Virus record (IMG/VR): IMGVR_UViG_3300035698_018734
Coordinates: 1-45,887 of that record
From: a virus
Direction: 5' to 3' (one strand)
DNA length: 45,887 bases
The position numbers were made by a program, and so were the translations under genes. Shown here in pieces: positions 40,695 to 45,887 of the stretch (positions are counted from its first letter, which is position 1; each line of letters opens with the position of its first letter). The notes under the pieces were generated by a model. That model had not been told where the DNA came from and did not search any database. It saw only the letters and a program-made list of their open reading frames with translations.

Positions 40695-40721
40695 GTAACT
40701 ACTGAAAAAATAGTTAGTTAC
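40695..40721 (+). promoter_or_regulatory. hairpin just after the capsid stop
   Basis: GTAACTA (40695-40701) pairs with TAGTTAC (40715-40721) around a 13-base A-rich loop, immediately after the capsid stop codon and before the strong terminator. It may protect the mRNA end from exonucleases. Confidence 0.4.
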
Positions 40722-40738
40722 AGATGAGTTGTTTAATT

Positions 40739-40776
40739 AATATAAGAGGGCATGGGAAACCATGCCCTCTTATATT
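40739..40776 (+). terminator. strong hairpin terminator after the capsid gene
   Basis: A perfect 17-bp stem (left arm 40739-40755, right arm 40760-40776) capped by a GAAA tetraloop, with a GC-rich core AGAGGGCATGG/CCATGCCCTCT. The tail is AT-rich (AATATATATTCTATCT) rather than a clean T-run. The symmetry means it could work on both strands. It marks the end of the head transcription unit. Confidence 0.85.
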
Positions 40777-40925
40777 AATATATATTCTATCTAATACAAG
40801 AACAATTGTTTTGATAGTACAAGAAGGATTATCTATAGATGTGTGAGAATACGTGATATTATAATAAAAAAAAAGATTATAGAAATTTTAGAAATAAAAA
40901 TATTAGTTAAAAAATAAGATAATAC

Positions 40926-41606
40926 ATGAAGAAAACACGAATACCATATTTATTAAAGAAAGACCTTTTAGCTTTTAACCCGACAGAAAGAATAAATTTA
41001 GCATATCTTGTTGGAAGTTTTTTAGGAGATGGTGGTTTATATATAAGAAAAAATTGTTATCAACTATCCATAACATGTGAGGATAGAGATATATGTGAAT
41101 CTTGTCAGGATATATGCCATAAATTATTTAATGTTTGCGGATCTATCAAAAATGTAAATAAAAAAGGAGAATACTCATATTCTCAATTGGTTATATGTTC
41201 TAAACCTCTTGTTTTACTTTTTAACAAAATATCCCCAAAAAGAACTATAATTCCACCTATAATAAAAAAGAATAAAGATACAAAAAGAAATTTTTGTCAA
41301 GGTATAATGGATACTGATGGATGTATATCTAAAATTAATCCGAAGGATGGATATATTAGATTTAGAACTTCGTTCAAAAATACTTTACCATGGGTAGCTG
41401 AAATAAAAGACATAATAAATGAGCTTGGTGTAAAGACAGGTACAGTTAGATTAATAAAAACAATAACAAAAGGAAAAAGAAATAAAGATGCTTATAGTTT
41501 CTCAATCAACTCCCAAGATTACTGTAGAAATATAGGTTTTTGTTGTAAAAGAAAAAACCAACTAGCTAAAGAGTGTGTTAATTTCTATGACGCGAAAAAC
41601 ATTTAA
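40926..41606 (+). CDS. free-standing LAGLIDADG homing endonuclease
   Basis: A 226-residue protein with two LAGLIDADG helices: NLAYLVGSFLGDGGLYI at about 18-35 and CQGIMDTDGCISK at about 116-129, and a basic beta-rich DNA-binding face. Several Cys (CEDRDICESCQDICHK) near residue 60 are unusual. It is not inside a recognisable intron or intein, as it lies after the capsid terminator. It may be a relic of a second intron or a free-standing homing gene targeting the capsid region. It overlaps the next homing-type gene by 20 bases. Weak ribosome site, AT-rich. Confidence 0.85.
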   Translation: MKKTRIPYLLKKDLLAFNPTERINLAYLVGSFLGDGGLYIRKNCYQLSITCEDRDICESCQDICHKLFNVCGSIKNVNKKGEYSYSQLVICSKPLVLLFNKISPKRTIIPPIIKKNKDTKRNFCQGIMDTDGCISKINPKDGYIRFRTSFKNTLPWVAEIKDIINELGVKTGTVRLIKTITKGKRNKDAYSFSINSQDYCRNIGFCCKRKNQLAKECVNFYDAKNI

Positions 41607-42795
41607 TTTTCCTTCCTCTATTCTTAAGCAGGATACCATAGACAAATTTGGCTACGATCCATCTAATCTCGGTAAAACTTCGATTAAATTTATTGTAGCC
41701 ACCTGTCGTTATTGTGGTGAGCAGATGGATGTAAGAAAAGGTAATTTTAACAAAATAGGTTCTGCTTGCCATCTTAAATGTAAACTCGAACAACAGAAAA
41801 ATCAAATATCTCCATTTTCTGATCCTTCTATTCGCGAAAAATCTAAAAAAACTAATTTAGAAAGATATGGCTTTGAAAATGCTTCAAAGAATGCTGATAT
41901 CCGTATTAAAATGTCAAAGAAAAAAAAGAAGAACATATCAACATCTAAATTAAATAAAGAAAAAGATGAATTAATAGACTATTTCATATCAAAAGGGATA
42001 GTAGTTAAGAGAAACAAAAAGATTGGTGGTTTTTTTATTGATTACTTACCTGATAAAAAATTAGCTATTTTGTTCAACAATAGTCAAGATATATCGGAAT
42101 TTAAACTATCTCGCAAAGAAGCTGGTGGTTGGCAAAATAATAAAAGACTTGTGTGTAATAAACAAGGGATCAGGTTAATTAATATTTTTGAACATATTTG
42201 GTACAAGAGAAAAAAGCAATTTACAAGTTATTTAGATGCACTTGTTAATTTAAACCAAACAGTTATGGCTCGCAAATGTCAAATCAACAATGAAGAATGT
42301 AAAGATTTTTATAACGATAATCATATTCAAGGATATGGAATGCGAACTCTTAAATATTTCAACCTTGCTTATAATAACGAAATTGTTGCCAGTATGACAG
42401 CATCTAAACATCATCGTCAAGGGAATGAAGACTATATAGTTTTGAATAGATTAGTGTTTAAAGATGGCATAACAGTTACAGGTGGTTCTTCAAAACTACT
42501 TAAATATTTCAAGCAATGGACTAAAGATCAAGGTTACAAGAAGATTTTATCTTGGTCAGATAATTCATGGACAGACGGTAATATTTATACTATTTTAGGT
42601 TTCGAGTTAGAGAATGAATATGGACCTGATTATTTTTATTGGGATAAAGCTAATAATTGTTACAAATCCAAACAATCCCAAAAGAAATCAGCTACAGGTT
42701 GTCCGACAACTATGACAGAAAGAGAGTGGTGCCTGCAACACGGGTTATATAGAATCTGGGATTGTGGGAAAAAAAAGTGGATTTATAGGTTATAG
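41587..42795 (+). CDS. phage homing-endonuclease-like protein: zinc site, degenerate Vsr-like core, GNAT-like C-terminus
   Basis: Three parts are visible. An N-terminal CRYCG...C...C site sits near residues 45-70. A SIREKSKKTNLERYGFENAS repeat near 90-120 is typical of phage homing-enzyme linkers. Residues about 135-205 follow the EDxHD/Vsr-like nuclease pattern (FFIDYLPDKKLAILFNNS, NNKRLVCNKQGIRLINIFEH), but the usual E of I-E-F-N-G is Leu and the W-H is missing. The C-terminal 150 residues (FNLAYNNEIVASMTAS, LNRLVFKDG, KILSWSDNSWTDGNIYTILG) resemble an acetyltransferase-like domain attached to such phage enzymes. ATG 41587 is preferred over 41575 because it reduces overlap; no clear ribosome site. 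Confidence 0.7.
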   Translation: MTRKTFNFPSSILKQDTIDKFGYDPSNLGKTSIKFIVATCRYCGEQMDVRKGNFNKIGSACHLKCKLEQQKNQISPFSDPSIREKSKKTNLERYGFENASKNADIRIKMSKKKKKNISTSKLNKEKDELIDYFISKGIVVKRNKKIGGFFIDYLPDKKLAILFNNSQDISEFKLSRKEAGGWQNNKRLVCNKQGIRLINIFEHIWYKRKKQFTSYLDALVNLNQTVMARKCQINNEECKDFYNDNHIQGYGMRTLKYFNLAYNNEIVASMTASKHHRQGNEDYIVLNRLVFKDGITVTGGSSKLLKYFKQWTKDQGYKKILSWSDNSWTDGNIYTILGFELENEYGPDYFYWDKANNCYKSKQSQKKSATGCPTTMTEREWCLQHGLYRIWDCGKKKWIYRL

Positions 42796-42830
42796 AATTA
42801 AAGTGTCTAATCTGCCAATATAATCTTTGC

Positions 42831-43106
42831 ATGTCCTGTCAATTATCACTTTCGTTGAAATGTAATTTCTGTGGTAAAGAAATATTTGCTTCTAGAATTC
42901 TAATGCTTTATACTCACTCAGAAATATTCTATATTGAGAGGTTGCTTGTCAAAATGAATAAAGAACTTAAAGACGTAAAAAGTACATTATTAAGTAAATT
43001 TACAGATACAGGCTGGAGTCACCACGTTCTTGACGATGGATATGGTAATATCTACGCAAGAGATATATGTCCTCAATGTGCTAATGAAAAGGATAAAAAG
43101 GAATGA
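42831..43106 (+). CDS. small zinc-binding protein A (paralogue of the next)
   Basis: A 91-residue protein with KCNFCGKEI near the N-terminus and DICPQCANE near the C-terminus, two CxxC pairs that probably bind one zinc. Between them lie a helical segment and FTDTGWSHHVLDDGYGN. The next gene has the same plan (CNSCGKTE ... NGWYHDEDNED ... VCPECR), so the two look like tandem duplicates. Function unknown. They overlap by four bases (ATGA). Confidence 0.65.
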   Translation: MSCQLSLSLKCNFCGKEIFASRILMLYTHSEIFYIERLLVKMNKELKDVKSTLLSKFTDTGWSHHVLDDGYGNIYARDICPQCANEKDKKE

Positions 43107-43333
43107 GTGTAAAAATAAAAATGACTTTATTATGTAATTCTTGTGGTAAAACAGAAACAGAATCTGAAGATATAAATATATTTACAGAAAGTGATCATGA
43201 TATAGAAGATCCAGCTACAAAATTATTAATTAAAACACTAAAAAAATTTGATATTTTAAAAGACGATAATGGATGGTATCATGATGAGGATAATGAAGAT
43301 AACAGTGTAGATGTTTGTCCCGAATGTCGATAA
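43103..43333 (+). CDS. small zinc-binding protein B (paralogue of the previous)
   Basis: A 76-residue acidic protein, CNSCGKTETESEDINIF ... KKFDILKDDNGWYHDEDNED ... VDVCPECR, with the same two CxxC pairs and G-W-x-H element as the preceding gene but shorter. It ends just after the last Cys. A hairpin terminator follows 15 bases after the stop. Confidence 0.65.
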   Translation: MSVKIKMTLLCNSCGKTETESEDINIFTESDHDIEDPATKLLIKTLKKFDILKDDNGWYHDEDNEDNSVDVCPECR

Positions 43334-43348
43334 TTAAAAGTTTTATTT

Positions 43349-43376
43349 GTCCTGTCGGAAGGCAGGACTTTTTATT
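43349..43376 (+). terminator. rho-independent terminator after the zinc-protein pair
   Basis: An eight-base-pair stem GTCCTGTC/GGCAGGAC with one T-G wobble and a GGAA tetraloop (43357-43360), followed directly by TTTTTATT. This is a standard intrinsic terminator on the plus strand. Confidence 0.88.
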
Positions 43377-43437
43377 ATATTTGTAGAGGTTTTGCTGGTT
43401 TTTAATTGAAGAATAGATATCTAGATAAGGGTATATT

Positions 43438-43767
43438 ATGAAAAAAATTAAAACACCAGAATACGTCAAAAAAACAGGCCAGATTATTCCTGATGATGAA
43501 ATGGATTTAATGAAAAACCCAGATGGTACTTATAAAGAGATTGTTCCTAGTGAGGATACAAGATATCATGAAGCTGCTTATGAGGAGATAGGTGAAGAAA
43601 TTGAAAGAGAGATGGGTGATTTAATAAAGAAAAATAAAGGTAAAATGCCTAAACGTGACGTGGCAAGGCAAATAGTTCTCAGGCATATGCCTCTTTATAT
43701 GAAAAACGATCCAAAAATATCTGTTGATAGATTAGCCAAGATGCTCTTTATGACTTTTTACAAATAA
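43438..43767 (+). CDS. hypothetical protein, 109 aa, MKKIKT N-terminus
   Basis: No family recognised. It starts MKKIKTPEYVKKTGQ, the third protein here with the M-x-x-I-K-T-x-x-Y start. Most of the chain is acidic and helical (EAAYEEIGEEIEREMGDLIK), followed by a basic helical end (KRDVARQIVLRHMPLYMKND). Weak ribosome site. Two bases separate it from the next gene. Confidence 0.6.
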   Translation: MKKIKTPEYVKKTGQIIPDDEMDLMKNPDGTYKEIVPSEDTRYHEAAYEEIGEEIEREMGDLIKKNKGKMPKRDVARQIVLRHMPLYMKNDPKISVDRLAKMLFMTFYK

Positions 43768-43769
43768 AT

Positions 43770-44099
43770 ATGAACTGGTATAAACTATTAAAGATAGCAG
43801 ATAGAAGACAATTCTTTTTAAGTCAGCAACCGCAAGAAATGGACCCTACAAACTGGGAAAAAGCTGTTGATTGGGCACTCTCTATTAATAAAAAATATAC
43901 TAATTGGATATTAAAACTATACAAAAAAGGTACTATTAGACCTGGCGAAGATGATAACAAATTAAGAGAGACACTTGAAAAGTTTAATAAAGTAAAAAGA
44001 TTAAGAGATTTCCCTGAAAAAGATATTAACAAATTTGATACATATGGTGATTTAGTTAAAGCGATAGAACCGTTTCTAAGCCAACAGACTAAAGGATAG
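43770..44099 (+). CDS. hypothetical protein, 109 aa, MNWYK N-terminus
   Basis: No family recognised. It starts MNWYKLLKIADRRQFF, sharing MNWYK and a K-x-A element with the endolysin N-terminus although the rest is unrelated. The chain is helical and soluble (EKAVDWALSINKKYTNWILK and later KFNKVKRLRDFPEKDINKFD). It ends in TAG at 44097-44099; the frame then stays open for 23 codons to a second TAG. A structured non-coding region follows. Confidence 0.6.
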   Translation: MNWYKLLKIADRRQFFLSQQPQEMDPTNWEKAVDWALSINKKYTNWILKLYKKGTIRPGEDDNKLRETLEKFNKVKRLRDFPEKDINKFDTYGDLVKAIEPFLSQQTKG

Positions 44100-44143
44100 G
44101 AAGCAAGACCAATATATCAGAAGGAACCTCACATATCTTATCA

Positions 44144-44189
44144 CAGCCGCCTTACGATGTCTATAGATTAGACACTCCACCGGCGGCTG
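44144..44189 (+). ncRNA. nested stem-loop in non-coding region before dam
   Basis: CAGCCGCC (44144-44151) pairs fully with GGCGGCTG (44182-44189). Inside, TGTCT (44158-44162) pairs with AGACA (44170-44174) around a seven-base loop. The outer stem is GC-rich in AT-rich surroundings and lies about 45 bases after a stop codon. It has no T-run, so it is more likely a structured RNA or regulatory element than an intrinsic terminator. A tRNA was considered and rejected. Confidence 0.5.
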
Positions 44190-44302
44190 CTAAATTATGT
44201 CGTCGGACTGAATAAAAGATTATCTTGATTTGACAGGAATGCAACAATTAGAGACACAAACAAGTAGATAATTTATCTTTTTTCTCTGATTTTGTGTTGT
44301 GA

Positions 44303-44343
44303 AAAAGATTTACCATATACTAGTATCCGGGAAAAAATCTTTT
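44303..44343. promoter_or_regulatory. nested inverted repeat upstream of the adenine methylase gene
   Basis: AAAAGATTT (44303-44311) is inverted as AAATCTTTT (44335-44343), and between them is a perfect palindrome ATACTAGTAT (44317-44326). The element ends 21 bases before the methylase ATG. It could be an operator for autoregulation or a stem-loop in the leader. The rest of the 265-base gap (44100-44364) holds a weak AT-rich hairpin with a T6 run at 44266-44284 and no convincing gene. Confidence 0.45.
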
Positions 44344-44364
44344 AATTAAAATATGTGAGAAAAT

Positions 44365-45222
44365 ATGATTTTTCGTTATCCTGGTGGGAAAAGTAAAAAA
44401 TCTGTTCGAAAACAGATTATGAGTTTATTTCCAGAAAAATATTCTGAATTTAGAGATATTATGGTAGGTGGTGGTGGAATCTTTTTTGCTATTCCAGCAG
44501 AAAAAAAAAGATGGATTAACGATATTGACTGTGATCTTATTTCTGTATATAAGGCATTAAAAGATCGTCCTCAAAAATTTATTGAAGAATGTCGAGCTAT
44601 TAAGTCACAGCAAAAAGACGAACCACTAACATCTGCTCGTCCCGGAGGCAAGGCGTTATATAACGCCAGGTTAAAAGCTGAATTTGATCGTTTTGCAAAG
44701 GGCGGAGACGATATTGACCCTGCTATAAGATATTTGTTTGTAAACAGGACTGTTTGGGCTGGTAGAGTAAATTACGAGCGTAAGTCTCGCATGTATTTTT
44801 CAAATCCGGCTGGATGGAATGTTGTCTTCACAAATCGTATAGAAAATGCTGCGAAACTAATGAATAATGTAAAAGTCACATGTGGCAGTTATCAGGATTT
44901 ATTATTTACTGAAGGTAATGATGTTTTGATATATATTGATCCTCCATATTTTGTAAATACTGGATTAGATCCAAATTCCAGACTTTACAAATACAATTTT
45001 GAGAAAAAAGATCATGACGATCTGTTCTGTGCAGTTAAACAATGTAAACACAAGGTGGTAATTTCTTATGACAACAATCCATATATTAGGAGCTTATATA
45101 AAGGTGACAGGTTCAATTGTACTCCTTTAAAATGGACATATTGCGGGACATCTAGTGTTGTCTCAGACGGTCAAAGTTCTACTAAAAATGTTGGCAAAGA
45201 ATTAGTAATTACTAATTTTTGA
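44365..45222 (+). CDS. dam: DNA adenine methylase (D12 class, Dam-like)
   Basis: Transfers a methyl group from S-adenosylmethionine to adenine N6. Seen: FRYPGGKSK at residues 3-11 (AdoMet-binding motif I of the D12 class), an acidic strand RWINDIDCDLISVYKAL near 49-65, DPPY at 192-195 (catalytic motif IV), and a C-terminal KNVGKELVITNF. At 285 residues it is the usual size. Target recognition cannot be read from sequence; GATC is the commonest for the class. A phage methylase may protect DNA from host restriction or mark packaging. It is preceded by a nested inverted repeat and followed by 118 bases with no convincing gene before the CRISPR array. Confidence 0.9.
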   Translation: MIFRYPGGKSKKSVRKQIMSLFPEKYSEFRDIMVGGGGIFFAIPAEKKRWINDIDCDLISVYKALKDRPQKFIEECRAIKSQQKDEPLTSARPGGKALYNARLKAEFDRFAKGGDDIDPAIRYLFVNRTVWAGRVNYERKSRMYFSNPAGWNVVFTNRIENAAKLMNNVKVTCGSYQDLLFTEGNDVLIYIDPPYFVNTGLDPNSRLYKYNFEKKDHDDLFCAVKQCKHKVVISYDNNPYIRSLYKGDRFNCTPLKWTYCGTSSVVSDGQSSTKNVGKELVITNF

Positions 45223-45340
45223 CACAAATTAAAAGGAATCGTTAAAAATGGAAAATTCTAATATAAAGAGCATAGACATGAGGGCAAGACTTATTGACAG
45301 TATAATAGATATCTAGGTCTATATTTTCATTTTTAGGCAT

Positions 45341-45887
45341 TGTTTAGCCCCGCATTTGCAGGGAATTTACTCATTCGTTTTCACATCCGGTCCACCCCTT
45401 ATATAAGGGGAATATTGGTAGGAACAATCCGACAGTGGGCATCTGCCTGGCCCACCCCGCATTTGCAGGGAATACTCTTTAATACTGTCGGGTGCGATGG
45501 TCTACTCAGGTCCATCCCCGCACATACGGGGAATACTGCTTGTCCTTTTAATACAGGTATGCCAGACTCGGTTCACCCCCGCACATACGGGGAATACTTT
45601 AGCAACTGGATTTAGTCTTTCTATAAACTCGATCCACCCCCGCACATACGGGGAATACAAGATAAGCATTTAAAGCTGCATTTCTTTTCGGTCCACCCCC
45701 GCACATACGGGGAATACGAACAACCACTACATTTACGAGTCTTACTGAGCGGTCCACCCCCGCACATACGGGGAATACCTGAATTCCGCTTTAACCGCCT
45801 GTCAACGGCTCGGTCCACCCCCGCACATACGGGGAATACTGAGTAATCTTCTTTAGGGCGACCCGGACCTAACGGTCCACCCCCGCA
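45341..45887 (-). CRISPR. type I-E-like CRISPR array, degenerate trailer end, running off the window
   Basis: Nine repeats and part of a tenth. The 29-base unit, as written on the plus strand, starts CGGTCCACCCCCGC and ends ACATACGGGGAATAC, with the GC-rich palindrome (CCCCCG/CGGGG) of type I-E repeats. Units start at 45341, 45388, 45448, 45508, 45569, 45630, 45689, 45750, 45811 and 45873. Spacers are mostly 32 bases (one 30, one 33, the first about 20). By comparison with type I-E, crRNA is made from the minus strand, giving a 5' handle GTGGACCG, so the leader lies to the right, outside the window. The leftmost three repeats are degenerate and the next three carry one or two changes, as expected at the old end. 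No cas gene is visible in the window. Confidence 0.95.

Noticed and set aside
44144-44189. Possible tRNA (5-bp stem with 7-base loop inside an outer stem)
   Set aside because: There is no D-arm or T-arm, and the loop lacks the usual purine after the anticodon; it is a nested hairpin only.
45248-45316. 22-codon ATG frame (MENSNIKSIDMRARLIDSII) ending in TAG before the array
   Set aside because: It has an AAGGAA upstream but is too short to support as a gene; it could be a truncated remnant. Reading through the TAG only leads into the CRISPR array.
45340-45818. Open frames on both strands in the CRISPR array
   Set aside because: They run through repeats and spacers and owe their length to the GC-rich repeat units; their translated repeats are simply the CRISPR unit.

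Overview
The window looks like part of the genome of a large, AT-rich tailed bacteriophage (Caudoviricetes). Evidence: a head-assembly and packaging block (large terminase, portal, a maturation protease fused to a huge acidic region, decoration protein, major capsid protein), a GH24 endolysin, phage-type nucleotide and NAD genes, many small overlapping genes with no recognisable relatives, and several homing elements. No ribosomal, core-metabolic or integration genes are seen. The host cannot be named. A B12-dependent ribonucleotide reductase and a type I-E-like CRISPR array at the right edge are the only hints.

Layout. 1-3571: the 3' end of a tRNA, then a Pth2-like gene carrying two in-frame TAG codons, small genes, a minus-strand GH24 endolysin with an N-terminal membrane anchor, and two membrane or lipoprotein genes that may help in lysis. 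3546-5521 (minus): nadE and pncB, a two-gene NAD salvage unit. 5660-8336: FliA/SigB-type sigma factor, macrodomain protein, HNH nuclease, DUF115/MptE-like protein. 8487-11496: class II ribonucleotide reductase and dUTPase. 11530-15575: a TIGR03790-like protein, a small protein and the large terminase. 15613-26906: mostly unknown, probably virion or head-assembly proteins, including a DUF192 + WYL-like fusion and acidic or zinc-ribbon proteins. 26980-30924: portal protein interrupted by two inteins only 18 residues apart and ending in a DUF559/Vsr-like nuclease domain. 32185-38139: 1984-residue maturation protease/scaffold candidate with several repeat families. 38159-40691: decoration protein candidate and major capsid protein, the latter split by a 1046-nt group I intron that encodes a LAGLIDADG endonuclease; P1 and P10 pairings fix both splice sites. 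40926-42795: two more homing-type genes. 42831-44099: small zinc-binding paralogues and small unknown proteins. 44365-45222: DNA adenine methylase. 45341-45887: CRISPR array running off the window, with its degenerate, leader-distal end inside.

How the parts may work together. The plus-strand block from the terminase to the capsid gene reads as a late morphogenesis cluster: packaging motor, portal, protease/scaffold, decoration, shell, closed by a strong hairpin terminator. The protease candidate carries six I-T-E tripeptides resembling T4-type prohead-protease sites, and a 14-residue segment of the capsid N-arm is repeated exactly in an upstream protein. The sigma factor may direct late transcription. 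PncB, NadE and a macrodomain protein together suggest defence of the NAD pool or removal of ADP-ribose. Short recurring peptides (K-[TKIV]-A-[QENS] and an N-terminal M-x-x-I-K-T-x-x-Y) occur in many otherwise unrelated proteins here and could be a processing or targeting signal. All functional calls come from reading motifs by eye; no database search was possible.
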